A stretch of 64,000 nucleotides of DNA from Methylobacterium sp. W2 (GTDB lineage Bacteria; Pseudomonadota; Alphaproteobacteria; Rhizobiales; Beijerinckiaceae): NCBI RefSeq assembly GCF_020662345.1, contig NZ_VMOA01000014.1, positions 56,347-120,346 on the forward strand. Direction: 5' to 3'. Position 1 is the stretch's first letter, and each line of letters starts with the position of its first letter. The position numbers and the translations under genes were made by a program. A model generated the notes under the pieces. It was not told the DNA's origin and did no database searches. It saw only the letters and a list, made by a program, of their open reading frames with translations. Positions 50,587-59,753 of the stretch are shown here, piece by piece.

Positions 50587-52389
50587 TTAGTTCGGGAGCG
50601 CGAAGACGGTCAGCTGACCACCGAGGTTGGTGTAGTTCGAGAGAGCGGCATAGCCACCCACCGCGCCGAGACCGGCATTCGGGTCGGTCAGGCCGGCCGC
50701 GAGGCCGATGCCAGCCCAGCCACCGACACCCGACAGGATGCCGACGAACTGCTTGCCCTTGTGCTGGTAGGTCATCACGTTGCCGATGATGCCCGACGGG
50801 GTCTTGAACTTGTAGAGTTCCTTACCGGTCTTCGAGTCGACGGCCTTCAGGTAGCCTTCGAGGGTGCCGTAGAACACCACGTCACCGGCGGTGGCGAGAG
50901 CACCGGACCACACCGAGAACTGCTCCTGGTTCGACCACTTGATCTTACCAGCGACGCCGTCCCAGGCGATGAAGTTACCCATGCCGCCGTGGCTGTTGGG
51001 GGCCGGGTACATGGCCAGGGTCGCACCGACATAGGGTTGACCGGGGGTGTAGGACACCCGGAACGGCTCGTAGTCCATGCAGACGTGGTTGGTGGGCACG
51101 TAGAACAAGTTGGTCTTCGGCGAGAACGCAGCAGGCTGCTGATCCTTGGTGCCGAGGGCCGCGGGGCAGATACCCTTGGAGTTGGTATCTTCACCGTTCT
51201 GCTCGGTGGAGTACTTGGCCTGGACGAGCGGACGACCGTAGGTCTTCGAACCCTTGTCCATGTCGACCTTGGAGGCCCAGTTCACCACCGGATCGAACTT
51301 CTCGGCGACCAGGAGCTCGCCAGTGGCGCGATCGAGGGTGTAGCCGAAGCCGTTACGATCGAAGTGGGTGAGGAGCGGACGATCCTTGCCGTCAACCTTC
51401 TGATCCGTGAGGATCATCTCGTTGATGCCGTCGTAGTCCCACTCGTCGTGCGGGGTCATCTGGTAGACCCACTTGGCCGCACCCGTGTCGGGGTTACGTG
51501 CCCAGATGGTCATCGACCACTTGTTGTCGCCCGGACGCTGCTTGGGGTTCCAGGTCGAGGGGTTGCCCGAGCCGTAATACATCAGGTCGAGCTTGGGATC
51601 GTAGGAGAACCAGCCCCAGGTGCAGCCGCCGCCCGTCTTCCACTGATCGCCTTCCCAGGTCTTCAGCGAGGAATCCTTGCCGACCGGCTTGCCGAGAGAC
51701 GTCGTCTTCTCCGGGTCCATGATCATGTCGGCATCGGGGCCCTGGGAGTAGCCGCGCCACACCTTCTTGCCCGACTTGGAATCGTAGGCGGTGACGTGGC
51801 AGTTCACGCCGAACTCGCCGCCGGAGATGCCGACGATGATCTTGTCCTTCACGGGAAGAACGGTGGCGGTGTTGGTCTCGCCCTTCTTGGGGTCGCCGTT
51901 GACGACGGACCAGTTCACCTTGCCGGACTTGGCGTCGAGCGAGACGACGGTGGTGTCGGCCTGGTGCAGGATGATGGCGCCGTCGGCATAGGCCAGACCA
52001 CGGTTGACCGTGTCACAGCACATCACCGGGATGACCGACGGGTCCTGCTTGGGCTCGTACTTCCAAACGATCACGCCGTCCTTGTCGAGGTCGAGGGCGT
52101 AGACGATGTTCGGGAAGGGGGTGTGGACGTACATCATGTTGCCGATGACGAGAGGCGAACCCTCGTGACCGCGCAGGACGCCCGTCGAGAACGTCCAGGC
52201 CACCTGCAGCTGCTTCACGTTGCTGGCGTTGATCTGGTCGAGCTTCGAATAGCGCGTGTTGGCGTAATCGACCGTCTGCAGAACCTGCTGGGCCGGATCG
52301 GCCGAGCGCTTCAGGACGTCGTCATTGGCGAAGGCGGGGGCCGAAGCCACCAGACCAGCGCCGAGTGCGAGAAGATGGACCGCTCTCAT
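50587..52389 (-). CDS. xoxF: XoxF, lanthanide- and PQQ-dependent methanol dehydrogenase
   Basis: Oxidises methanol to formaldehyde (or further) in the periplasm. A 600-residue precursor with signal peptide [21 protein letters not shown] and an eight-bladed PQQ propeller. Visible are the vicinal disulfide Cys124-Cys125 (VMCCDTV), metal/PQQ-site Glu192 (SGGEFGV) and Asn276 (SGNPSTWNP), catalytic Asp318, and the extra Asp320 ([10 protein letters not shown]). That Asp is the lanthanide-specific ligand; calcium enzymes (MxaF) have Ala there. I start at the ATG at 52389, with ggagg five bases upstream. Codon use and lower GC3 at some sites suggest high expression. First gene of xoxFGJ, with a long upstream gap. 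Confidence 0.98.
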   Translation of the reverse strand: MRAVHLLALGAGLVASAPAFANDDVLKRSADPAQQVLQTVDYANTRYSKLDQINASNVKQLQVAWTFSTGVLRGHEGSPLVIGNMMYVHTPFPNIVYALDLDKDGVIVWKYEPKQDPSVIPVMCCDTVNRGLAYADGAIILHQADTTVVSLDAKSGKVNWSVVNGDPKKGETNTATVLPVKDKIIVGISGGEFGVNCHVTAYDSKSGKKVWRGYSQGPDADMIMDPEKTTSLGKPVGKDSSLKTWEGDQWKTGGGCTWGWFSYDPKLDLMYYGSGNPSTWNPKQRPGDNKWSMTIWARNPDTGAAKWVYQMTPHDEWDYDGINEMILTDQKVDGKDRPLLTHFDRNGFGYTLDRATGELLVAEKFDPVVNWASKVDMDKGSKTYGRPLVQAKYSTEQNGEDTNSKGICPAALGTKDQQPAAFSPKTNLFYVPTNHVCMDYEPFRVSYTPGQPYVGATLAMYPAPNSHGGMGNFIAWDGVAGKIKWSNQEQFSVWSGALATAGDVVFYGTLEGYLKAVDSKTGKELYKFKTPSGIIGNVMTYQHKGKQFVGILSGVGGWAGIGLAAGLTDPNAGLGAVGGYAALSNYTNLGGQLTVFALPN

Positions 52390-53093
52390 GCATTCCTCCG
52401 ACAAGTCTTTGACACGCCTGGAGATCAGCAAAAACTGCCCCCATTTGTGCGACCTGTTATTTGCGACAGGGATAGTTCACTTCGATAGAGTCTCCTAAGC
52501 GGCTGTTTCCGCGAGATTTTCGCCTCAACCACCGCCTGCTCTCCCGGTCGCCGCTACCCCTTTGCGGCGCCCCTTCGAACCGAAGCTTGAATGAACTCTA
52601 AGAAAAATCGCGGCGGCGTCAACTCGATTGAGCAAGCTTGAGCTCAGGCTGCATCAAGACCTGGTGAACGAACGTCTTCATTAACCGTAATCTGAGCGGT
52701 CGCACCCTAAAATGTTGCATTGCAAAATCGATATCTTCCAAGACAAAAGCATTTAGAACACCCATACGCTTCTTATGCGTCACGCGCATGCAGGCGCCCT
52801 GGTATGCCAGTCCTCCCTCGGACCGGCAGGTAATGTTCGATAAAACGGTCGCTTCGTTCGATGCCCGAACAAATCAAAACTGCGCCGAGATGAATTATCA
52901 TGCAGCTTCGCGTAATGGATCTTGCATCGACAGTTCACGCCGCGGGATCGGTTGGGCACCATTCGATCGAGCGCTGCGTTGTCTCGCCGCATGACTGCGT
53001 AGCCGTCCTTGAGGCGGGCCTAAGCGCTGAGCACATGTGCATAATGCCGCGTCGGCGATATCGTGCCGCTCTCCCGCGACCGGGAACGAGCTT
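52390..53093. promoter_or_regulatory. Long xoxF upstream region
   Basis: About 700 bp between the ABC ATPase and xoxF, both on the minus strand. The stretch is markedly less GC-rich than the rest of the window (for example around 52600-52780) and has no convincing gene. It contains small palindromes: ttgca-t-tgcaa (52715-52725), caagcttg near 52633, gagctc, and an atgcg/cgcat pair near 52774. These could bind regulators of the lanthanide switch. I cannot pinpoint the promoter with confidence. Confidence 0.6.
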
Positions 53094-53843
53094 TCAGGCG
53101 GCGATGACACCCGGAAAGCGATTCGCGAGATCCTCCCGCATCGCCTCTGCCCAGGCCCGGTCGCGCTCGCTTCGGGGCCGGTCGAGGGCGACTGCGGCGA
53201 GCAGGCTCGCCGGGCGCGCCGAGACGAGCAGGAGCCGGTCCGCGATCTCGATGGCCTCGGCCACGTTATGCGTGACCATAAGCACGCTCATTCCCTCGCG
53301 CGCCACGGTCGCCACCACGATCTCCCGCAGGGACGCCGCGGCCCGGTCGTCCAGGGACACGAAGGGTTCGTCGAGCACCAGGATGCGGGGACGGAGGGCC
53401 AGGGCACGGGCGAGCGCGACGCGGCGTGCCATCCCGAGGGAGAGCTTCCCGGGATAGCGACCACGCCATGGTGTCAGCCCGAGGGACTCGAACAGGGCGT
53501 CGAGATCGCGCCCCCGCTCGGGCCGGGGCAGGCCAAGGCGGACATTCTGTTCGACGCTGCGCCAGGGGAGAAGGCGCGGCTCCTGGAAGACCATGGCGAT
53601 GCCGGCCTCGCGCGGATCCGGGGTCACCGCGCCGTCATAGGCGTCGTCGAGCCCGAGCAGGATGCGCAGGGTCGTGGTCTTGCCGGCGCCCGAGGGGCCG
53701 ATGAGACAGGCGATCTCCGACTGGCGAATGACGAAGGAGAGATCGCGCACCGCCTCCACCGGCTCCGGCCCGCCGGCTCCGTAGACCTTGCTGCGGATGG
53801 AGACGGAGAGCGCGTCCGCCCTCTCAGCGCCAGCGTCGGACAT
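53094..53843 (-). CDS. ABC transporter ATP-binding protein (nitrate/sulfonate/taurine type)
   Basis: A 249-residue ATPase of the SsuB/TauB family with Walker A LIGPSGAGKTTTLRILLG, Q-loop AMVFQEPRLLPWRSV, signature LSLGMARRVALARAL (with the unusual LSLGM in place of LSGGQ), Walker B ILVLDEPFVSLD and H-loop VTHNVAEA. It overlaps the end of the permease gene upstream by about 20 bp and completes an SBP-permease-ATPase operon. Substrate unknown. The start is the ATG at 53843. Confidence 0.92.
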   Translation of the reverse strand: MSDAGAERADALSVSIRSKVYGAGGPEPVEAVRDLSFVIRQSEIACLIGPSGAGKTTTLRILLGLDDAYDGAVTPDPREAGIAMVFQEPRLLPWRSVEQNVRLGLPRPERGRDLDALFESLGLTPWRGRYPGKLSLGMARRVALARALALRPRILVLDEPFVSLDDRAAASLREIVVATVAREGMSVLMVTHNVAEAIEIADRLLLVSARPASLLAAVALDRPRSERDRAWAEAMREDLANRFPGVIAA

Positions 53844-54576
53844 GAGCTTCGAGGCGCTGGAGGATGAGGATATCGATGGCGATCATCACGCTCATGAAGA
53901 CGACGCTATAGCCGATGATGGCCGCCACGTTCAGGCTCTGGACGAAGTAGAAGTTGATGGCGAAGCCCACCCCGTTCGGACGCCCAAGCAGCTCGATCAC
54001 CAGCACGATCTTCCAGGCGAGGGACAGACCGGAGCGGGCGGCGGCCACCACGAAGGGCTGCAGCTGGGGCACCAGGACATGGGCGATCCAGGTGCGGCGG
54101 TCGAAACGGTAGCTCCGCGCCATCTCCTCCAGCCCCGGATCGAGGCCGCGCGCGCCCTCGCGCACGATCACCGCCACGTTGGGCAGCTTGTTGAGCACCA
54201 CCGCCAGCACCGCCGCGCCCTCGTTGAGGCCGACCCAGATGTAGGCCAGCACCGTGATCACCAGGGCGGGCGTGTTGAGGAGGATGAGGAGCGGCGTGTC
54301 GAGGACGAGGTTGAGCGCCTTCCAGCGGCCAAGCGCGATGCCGAGCAACACCCCGAGTCCCATGGCGAAGAAGAACGATATGCCCACCCGCGTCAGGGTG
54401 ATACCGACGTTGCGCCACAGGTCGCCAGTGGCGGATTCCTTCACGATGAAATCGAGGATGGCCAGGGGCGCGGGCAGGAGCCGCGATTCCGCCAGCGTCG
54501 CCGCCACCTGCCAGGCCGCGAGCAGCACCAGCACGGAGACGAGCCGGGTCGCCAGTCCCCGAGTCGCCTCTCCCAT
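53824..54576 (-). CDS. ABC transporter permease (SsuC/TauC-like)
   Basis: About 250 residues with six TM segments typical of BPD_transp_1 permeases: RLVSVLVLLAAWQVAATLAESRLLPAP at the N-terminus, a conserved EAA-like loop (EEMARSYRFDRRTWIAHVLVPQLQPFVVAAARSGLSLAWKIVLVIELLG). The frame extends to a GTG at 54600; I chose the ATG at 54576, which leaves a short basic leader before TM1. Partner of the ATPase at 53094 and binding protein at 54636. Confidence 0.9.
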   Translation of the reverse strand: MGEATRGLATRLVSVLVLLAAWQVAATLAESRLLPAPLAILDFIVKESATGDLWRNVGITLTRVGISFFFAMGLGVLLGIALGRWKALNLVLDTPLLILLNTPALVITVLAYIWVGLNEGAAVLAVVLNKLPNVAVIVREGARGLDPGLEEMARSYRFDRRTWIAHVLVPQLQPFVVAAARSGLSLAWKIVLVIELLGRPNGVGFAINFYFVQSLNVAAIIGYSVVFMSVMIAIDILILQRLEAHVRRWR

Positions 54577-54635
54577 GACGTTCGCGCCGGGCCGGGCCAC
54601 GATTCAGCGTACCGCGGGGGAGGGCGTGACGCGGC

Positions 54636-55622
54636 TCAACCGTTTCCGGCCCCGTCGAAATACAGGCCGGCAGGCAGGGTCTTGCCCGCCCCTACCAGCC
54701 GCTCGCCGCCAAGCCTCGCCAGCACGCCGAACAGGCGCTCGCCGTCGGCGCGCTCGGTGGCGAGCGGCCGGCGGGGGATGCCGGCGAGGAAATCGCGCTT
54801 CAGCGCCTCGAAGGTCGGCTCGTCCTCGGCCGACATCAGCGGCCGCACCACGTCCCAGGTGGCGGGATCGTTGGCCAGCATCTCCTTGGCGGTGCGGGAG
54901 GCGCGGGCAAAGCCGGCGATGGCCTCCGCCTTGTCCGCCACGGTGGCGCCCTCGAACAGGTAGCCGATGAGGGCGATGGAGCCGGTGGCGCCGAACGCGC
55001 GCATGATGTCGTCCGACCCGATGAGGCGGGTGAAGCCCTTCGGCTCGAGGCGGGCGCAATAGGTCCAGTAGAGCAAGGCCGCGTCGAGCTCGCCCTGTTC
55101 GAGCTTGAGAGCGAGGAGCGGTGGCGCGCCGTAGGCGACCTGCGCCTGCGATTCGAGATCGATGCCGGCGGCGTCCTTGGCCTGGGCCTTGAGCAGGAGC
55201 CAGTTCTTATCCAGCGGTCCACCCGCCACCCCGAGCCGCTTGCCGACGAGGTCTTTGAGGCCGGCGATGGCGCTGCCCGCCGGCACCATCAGCGATCCCT
55301 CGGTGGTGGAATAGGGGATGAAACGCATCGCCCTGCCCTCGTTGCCGAGACGCCCGGCCCAGAGCAGATCGCCGATGATGGTATCGACCTGTCCGCCGAG
55401 GAAGGCGATGCGGGCGGCATCGTTGCCGGCGAGCTTGACCACGTCGAGGGTGAAGCCGTTGGCGGCATCGAGCCCGCGCGCCTTGATCACCGCCGCCTCC
55501 CAGGCCACGGTACCGAAGGGCAGGCTTCCGACACGGACGGCGGGACCGGCGGCGACGGCCGTCACCGACCCGGCCAGGGGCCACAGCGCAGCCGTCGCGA
55601 GCACTCCGCGCCGTGACAGCAT
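54636..55622 (-). CDS. ABC transporter substrate-binding protein (NMT1/SsuA-like)
   Basis: A 328-residue exported protein. Signal peptide MLSRRGVLATAALWPLAGSVTAVAA (a twin Arg is present, so it may use Tat), then an NMT1/THI5-like fold (VRVGSLPFGTVAWEAAVIKARGLDAANGFTLDVVKLAGNDAARIAFLGGQVDTIIGDLLW; LVGKRLGVAGGPLDKNWLLLKAQAKDAAG). Such proteins bind sulfonates, nitrate, or thiamine precursors. Upstream of xoxF on the same strand, so the transporter could serve C1 metabolism, but the ligand cannot be told from sequence. Confidence 0.9.
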   Translation of the reverse strand: MLSRRGVLATAALWPLAGSVTAVAAGPAVRVGSLPFGTVAWEAAVIKARGLDAANGFTLDVVKLAGNDAARIAFLGGQVDTIIGDLLWAGRLGNEGRAMRFIPYSTTEGSLMVPAGSAIAGLKDLVGKRLGVAGGPLDKNWLLLKAQAKDAAGIDLESQAQVAYGAPPLLALKLEQGELDAALLYWTYCARLEPKGFTRLIGSDDIMRAFGATGSIALIGYLFEGATVADKAEAIAGFARASRTAKEMLANDPATWDVVRPLMSAEDEPTFEALKRDFLAGIPRRPLATERADGERLFGVLARLGGERLVGAGKTLPAGLYFDGAGNG

Positions 55623-55875
55623 GAACGTCGTCTCCCTGGAACCGGCCCGCATCCGGCCCCGGCAGTCGGGGCCGACGAACTATTATTCTTTCTTAATAGG
55701 GTCTCGCCCCCCCGGCGTCCACAGATCCGATCGGCCGTCCGAGGGGGCAGGGCCACCACGTCGCAGGCGACCGCGGCATTCGCGGACCCGGATCTTTGCC
55801 GCCGACCTTGCCCGGACACGCGGCGCGTCGCAGAGTCCCTCGACCACCACCCCGACATTCAAAGGACGTGCAGCC

Positions 55876-56253
55876 ATGGCCGGATCGCGCGAAGACGTCA
55901 TCGACGACGCCACCATCTCGGAGCGTCTGGCCGCTGAATTGCCGGCCTGGACCTACGAGGACGGCTGGATCCGGCGGACCTACAAGACGGCGGGCTGGAA
56001 GAGCACGCTCATGGTCATCAACACGGTGGGCCATCTCGCGGAAGCCGCCTGGCACCACCCGGACCTCACCGCCTCCTATGCCTGGGTCGAGGTGCGGCTG
56101 ATGAACCACGCCGCCAAGGGCATCACCGACAAGGACTTCGCCCTGGCGAGGAAGATCGAGGAGGTGGTGGGCTGGCAGCCGGGCACCGAGGGCCAAGGGC
56201 TCGAAGGCACGCCCACCGACGCGCGCTTCGCCTACATCAAGTACGACAAATAG
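55876..56253 (+). CDS. 4a-hydroxytetrahydrobiopterin dehydratase (PCD/PhhB) family protein
   Basis: A 125-residue pterin-4a-carbinolamine dehydratase-like protein. The active-site motif is present (GHLAEAAWHHPDLTASYAWVEVRLMNHAAKGITDKDFALARKIE: His-His-Pro, then W, His, and Asp at the family spacing). It is slightly longer than the usual 95-110 residues, with extra ends. PCD recycles biopterin for phenylalanine hydroxylase, but relatives without PhhA occur in many bacteria and may serve other pterins; the methanopterin context here leaves that open. Single gene with its own start and a typical length of leader. Confidence 0.85.
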   Translation: MAGSREDVIDDATISERLAAELPAWTYEDGWIRRTYKTAGWKSTLMVINTVGHLAEAAWHHPDLTASYAWVEVRLMNHAAKGITDKDFALARKIEEVVGWQPGTEGQGLEGTPTDARFAYIKYDK

Positions 56254-56256
56254 GGA

Positions 56257-56478
56257 TCACTGCGGCTCCTTCACCCGGCGGCACTCGGTCTTGAGGTAGG
56301 CGGTCTTGCCGATCTCCTTGCCGAGGTCGGTGCGGGAGATGATCTCCTGCCAGCCGTTGGTGCAGCCGAGTTCGTTCGAGACGCGGACCTTGCGCACCTC
56401 GCTCGCCCTGTCGTCAGAGCAGGATTCGATCGGAATCGCGTTGGCGCAGACGAGCACGACGGCGATGAAGGTGTTCAT
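56257..56478 (-). CDS. Small exported hypothetical protein
   Basis: A 73-residue protein starting MNTFIAVVLVCANAIPIESC, a hydrophobic start that may be a signal or anchor. The rest is polar with four Cys in all, three of them after the hydrophobic segment. Homologues of this type are common in Rhizobiales but unnamed. The upstream frame is longer but not protein-like, so I chose the ATG at 56478. It converges on the PCD-like gene, 3 bp apart. Confidence 0.6.
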   Translation of the reverse strand: MNTFIAVVLVCANAIPIESCSDDRASEVRKVRVSNELGCTNGWQEIISRTDLGKEIGKTAYLKTECRRVKEPQ

Positions 56479-56602
56479 GGGCGACTCCGATCCTGGCGCA
56501 GGGGCGCCCCTGCACGCCTCTACGTAGGGCGGGGAGAGGAGGTTTCGCGGGACGTGCGCTCTTGGAGACGATCCGAGAGTCGAGTCCGGCCGCGCCCGCC
56601 CC

Positions 56603-57466
56603 TCACCCCACCTCCACGAACCGCTCAGCCGAGTACGTCCCCCCCTCCACCGGGTTGGCGATCCAACGGGTGCGGCCGATGCGGAGATCGTGGCCGGCAT
56701 GGAAATGGCCGGAGACCCAGAGGTCGGGGCGGCTCGCCTCGGGCAGGTCGTCGAGGGCGGTGGTGGCGTAGAAGGCTGGCACCCACCAGGGCACGCCGGG
56801 GGTGGTCCGGAACGCGTCGGCCGCCAGCGGGCTCGCCGGATGGTGGGTCACGACCACGGTGGGGCCGGGATGCGGCACGGCGAGGGCAGCGGTGAGTTCG
56901 GCCTTCTGCGCCAGATGCGCCGCCATGGCGTCGGCCGGCGACCAGACCGAGCCGTCGCCCTTGCGGATCGAGCCGCGGAACTCGCGTGAGCCCGTCACCG
57001 GGTCGGTCATCCGCGCGGCGGCGTAGGCGACGGGATCGGCCGGGCGGTCGGTAACTGTCTCGTCGAGCCAACGGCCGGCCAGCGACCAGTCACTCCAGAG
57101 CGTGGTGCCGACGAAGCGCACGCCGTCGAGGACAACGCTGTCCCCGTGGTTGAGGAGGTGGACCGGACCGCCCTCCCCTTCACCGTCGATCCGCGCCACC
57201 TCGGCCTTCAAGGCGGCGATCAGTTCGGGCGCGGTGCGCGAATCGCCGGTCGGCGCATAATGCTCGTGGTTGCCCGGCACGAGCACGATGGGCCGTCCCT
57301 GCGCGATCTCGCGGAGCGCCGCGAGTCCGGCCTCGGGCCGGCCCTCGTAGAGGTCGCCCGGACAGACCAGAACGTCGAACGGTTCGCCCGGCCGCGCGAT
57401 CGTCTCCGGACGACGGCGCTCGAGATGCAGGTCGGAGATCGGGAACAGGCGCAAGGGAGACCTCAT
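56603..57466 (-). CDS. Metallophosphoesterase
   Basis: A 287-residue calcineurin-like phosphoesterase with the family metal motifs: PISDLHLE (D-x-H), VCPGDLYEG (GDxx), VPGNHEHY (GNHE), VVVTHHPAS (late His), and SGHFHAGHD (GHxH). The substrate is unknown. Start set at the ATG at 57466 (MRSPLRLFPISDLH), since the motif begins within 15 residues. The upstream gene is the CDF-like transporter, about 70 bp away on the same strand. Confidence 0.92.
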   Translation of the reverse strand: MRSPLRLFPISDLHLERRRPETIARPGEPFDVLVCPGDLYEGRPEAGLAALREIAQGRPIVLVPGNHEHYAPTGDSRTAPELIAALKAEVARIDGEGEGGPVHLLNHGDSVVLDGVRFVGTTLWSDWSLAGRWLDETVTDRPADPVAYAAARMTDPVTGSREFRGSIRKGDGSVWSPADAMAAHLAQKAELTAALAVPHPGPTVVVTHHPASPLAADAFRTTPGVPWWVPAFYATTALDDLPEASRPDLWVSGHFHAGHDLRIGRTRWIANPVEGGTYSAERFVEVG

Positions 57467-57536
57467 TGGGCTTGGGACATGGTCCGATCCGACGCGCCTG
57501 CGCTCCAAGAAGGAGAGCAGGGTCCGGGTGACGGCA

Positions 57537-58154
57537 TCACGCCACGGGATGGGCCGCGCGCCACTCGGCGCGGGCGGCCTTGAGGATGTCCATCGCCGAA
57601 TCGGCGTTGAGCACGGCGATGCCGGCGGCCACTACGAGATCGGGCCAGGGCGAGAGCGTCAGCGCCGTGACGAGGCCGGCGCCGATGATGGCGAGATTGG
57701 CATAGGCGTCGTTGCGGGCGGAGAGATAGGCCGCCCGCGTCAGGCTTCCTCCCCCGTCCCGATGGCGGGCCAGCATCACGGCGCAGGTGAGGTTCACGGC
57801 GAGCGCCCCAAGACCGGCGAGCGTCAGCGGCAGGGGAGCGGGAGGCGCCATGTCGGCCACCTTCTCCCAGGCCGCGTAGGCGGTGGCGAGAGCCGGCAGC
57901 AGCAGGATGCCGGCCAGGACCATGCCGAGGCGGGCGCGGTTGCGCAGGCTCCAGCCGATCCCGGCGAAGATCAGCAGGTTGAGGGCTGCGTCCTCCAGAA
58001 AATCCAGGCTGTCGGCGATGAGGGCGAGGGAGCCGATCGCCAGGGCCACCGCGATCTCGACGCCGAAATAGGCCAGGTTCAGCCCCGCCACGCGCAGGAC
58101 GACCGGGCGCAGGGACGGCGGGACCACGGGGGCGGGCGAGGGAGCGTCGGTCAT
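57537..58154 (-). CDS. Half-size CDF-like cation transporter
   Basis: A 205-residue membrane protein with six hydrophobic segments, the cation diffusion facilitator transmembrane domain without the usual C-terminal cytoplasmic domain. The TM2 DxxxD metal site is kept (DSLDFLED: Asp-Phe-Leu-Glu-Asp). The TM5 HxxxD site is changed to a Asp/Asn version (RNDAYANLAII), so zinc selectivity may be altered or lost. A 'cation transporter' label is fair; the metal is unknown. Confidence 0.85.
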   Translation of the reverse strand: MTDAPSPAPVVPPSLRPVVLRVAGLNLAYFGVEIAVALAIGSLALIADSLDFLEDAALNLLIFAGIGWSLRNRARLGMVLAGILLLPALATAYAAWEKVADMAPPAPLPLTLAGLGALAVNLTCAVMLARHRDGGGSLTRAAYLSARNDAYANLAIIGAGLVTALTLSPWPDLVVAAGIAVLNADSAMDILKAARAEWRAAHPVA

Positions 58155-58331
58155 CGGCTCTCAAGAACGGGCTTTTCGCAATGTTGCGCCTCTTGGACCG
58201 GCGGTGAGGCGGCTGTCGAGGCAAGATTTTCATCGTTCTCGCGCTGGATTTGCCGAAGCGCCTGTGCGACGCGACACGTCAGACGCGGGATCATGCCCGC
58301 GACAACGACGTGAGGCGGGGGAGACCGACCG

Positions 58332-58811
58332 ATGATGCCAGAGCTGCGCGTGCTGTATTTCGAGGATCTCGAAGTCGGCCTGTCCGAAACCTTGAACAAG
58401 GAGATCTCCTCCTCCGACGTGGTGGGCTTCGCCGAGATCACCGGCGACCGCAACCCGATCCACCTCTCCGAGCATTTCGCGGCGCGCACGCCCTTCGGCA
58501 CCCGTATCGCCCACGGCCTCTACACCGCCGGCCTGATCTCGGCGGTGCTCGGCACCCGCCTGCCCGGCCCCGGCGCCATCTACATCAGCCAGACCCTGAA
58601 CTTTCGCGCGCCGGTCCGCATCGGCGATACGGTCCAGGTCACCGTCGAAGTGGCCGAACTCGTTCCCGAGCGCCGCCGCGCCCGGCTCAAATGCACCTGC
58701 TCCGTCGCCGGCGAGGTCGTGCTCGACGGCGAGGCCCTGGTGAAGGTGCCCACCAGGGAGGAGGCGGACCCGCTCGCCATCCGCATGGGCGGACGTCCCG
58801 CAAGCGCGTAG
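58332..58811 (+). CDS. MaoC-like (R)-specific enoyl-CoA hydratase
   Basis: A 159-residue hot-dog-fold hydratase. The MaoC signature is clear: FAEITGDRNPIHLSEHFAARTPFGTRIAHGLYTAGLISAVLGTRLPGPGAIY (catalytic Asp-x4-His and a conserved G-x2-A-HG), and QTLNFRAPVRIGDTVQVTVEV. It would hydrate enoyl-CoA for polyhydroxybutyrate or other acyl-CoA pathways. In methylotrophs related MaoC enzymes act in the ethylmalonyl-CoA pathway, but that role cannot be confirmed here. Start ATG at 58332 or 58335. Confidence 0.9.
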   Translation: MMPELRVLYFEDLEVGLSETLNKEISSSDVVGFAEITGDRNPIHLSEHFAARTPFGTRIAHGLYTAGLISAVLGTRLPGPGAIYISQTLNFRAPVRIGDTVQVTVEVAELVPERRRARLKCTCSVAGEVVLDGEALVKVPTREEADPLAIRMGGRPASA

Positions 58812-58820
58812 CGCGCATCC

Positions 58821-58850
58821 CCCCTTCTCCCCGATTGCGGGGAGAAGGGG
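58821..58850. repeat. Palindrome of the ctccccg/cggggag type
   Basis: A perfect 13-bp stem (ccccttctccccg / cggggagaagggg) with a 4-base loop directly after the MaoC gene. It resembles the ends of the composite repeats elsewhere in the window and could act as a terminator. Confidence 0.7.
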
Positions 58851-58886
58851 CTCTCGGGCCATGCGCATCATCCGCCAGGGCACAGG

Positions 58887-59753
58887 ATGCGGCCACCGGT
58901 GACACCCATCCCCATCGACGACCCCGGCGATCCGCGCATCGCCGCCTATGCCGCCATGCGCGAGCGCGACCTCGTCGGGCGCGAGGGCCGGTTCATCGTC
59001 GAGGGGGAGGTGACTCTGCGGGTGCTGCTCTCGGGGGCCTCGCGCTTCGCGCCCGAATCGTTGCTGCTGAGCCATGAGCGGGTGGCGCCCCTCTCCGATG
59101 CGCTCGCCGCCCTGCGCGGTTCGGTGCCGGTCTATACGGCCTCGAAGGCGGTGATGAGCACCATCGCCGGCTTCCCGATCCACCGGGGCGTGATGGCGGT
59201 GGGGTTGCGCGGAGCGGAGGCGCCCCTCGCCCTTCCGCGACCTCCGGACCCCGCTCTCGTCGTAGGGCTCGTCGGGCTGACCAACCACGACAATGTCGGC
59301 GGCCTGTTCCGCAACGCCGCGGCCTTCGGGGCCGACGGGGTGCTCCTCGCCCCCGCCACCTGCGACCCACTCTACCGCAAGGCCATCCGGGTCTCGGCCG
59401 GCGCGGCGCTGATCGTGCCCTTCGCCCGCCTCGACGCGGAGGCGATGCTGGACTTTGCGCAAGCCAACGCCCTCGTTCCCCTTTCCTTCAGCCCGCGGGG
59501 AGACGACGTGCTCGCCGAGCTGCCGCCACTGCCCCGCACGCTCCTACTCCTCGGCACCGAGGGGCCGGGCCTGTCGCGCGGCCTGATGGCGCGGACCCGC
59601 ACCGTGCGGATCCCCATGGCCCCCGGCTTCGATTCCCTGAACGTCGCCACCGCCGGGGCGCTGGCGCTCCACCACCTGGCCATGCGGAATCTTTCATGCG
59701 GGCACGCGACAATCCGTGGCAATTGTCCCGCCCCTGCAGCCGGTCGAGATTAG
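58887..59753 (+). CDS. TrmH/SpoU-family RNA methyltransferase
   Basis: A 288-residue 2'-O-ribose methyltransferase for rRNA or tRNA. N-terminal substrate-binding part: GREGRFIVEGEVTLRVLLSGASRFAPESLLL. SPOUT knot motifs: VGLVGLTNHDNVGGLFRNAAAFGADGVLLAPATCDPLYRKAIRVSAGA (motif 1, N...D..N.G...R), LLLLGTEGPGLS (motif 2), and VRIPMAPGFDSLNVATAGALALHHL (motif 3). The downstream desaturase gene's frame overlaps its end. Target RNA unknown. Confidence 0.93.
   Translation: MRPPVTPIPIDDPGDPRIAAYAAMRERDLVGREGRFIVEGEVTLRVLLSGASRFAPESLLLSHERVAPLSDALAALRGSVPVYTASKAVMSTIAGFPIHRGVMAVGLRGAEAPLALPRPPDPALVVGLVGLTNHDNVGGLFRNAAAFGADGVLLAPATCDPLYRKAIRVSAGAALIVPFARLDAEAMLDFAQANALVPLSFSPRGDDVLAELPPLPRTLLLLGTEGPGLSRGLMARTRTVRIPMAPGFDSLNVATAGALALHHLAMRNLSCGHATIRGNCPAPAAGRD

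Noticed and set aside
50761..52488. Long plus-strand frame opposite xoxF
   Set aside because: XoxF has all catalytic residues on the minus strand; the opposite frame shows no protein-like pattern.
52780..52994. Two short frames (about 70 codons each strand) upstream of xoxF
   Set aside because: Arg/Cys-rich chance translations with no Shine-Dalgarno; the region looks regulatory instead.
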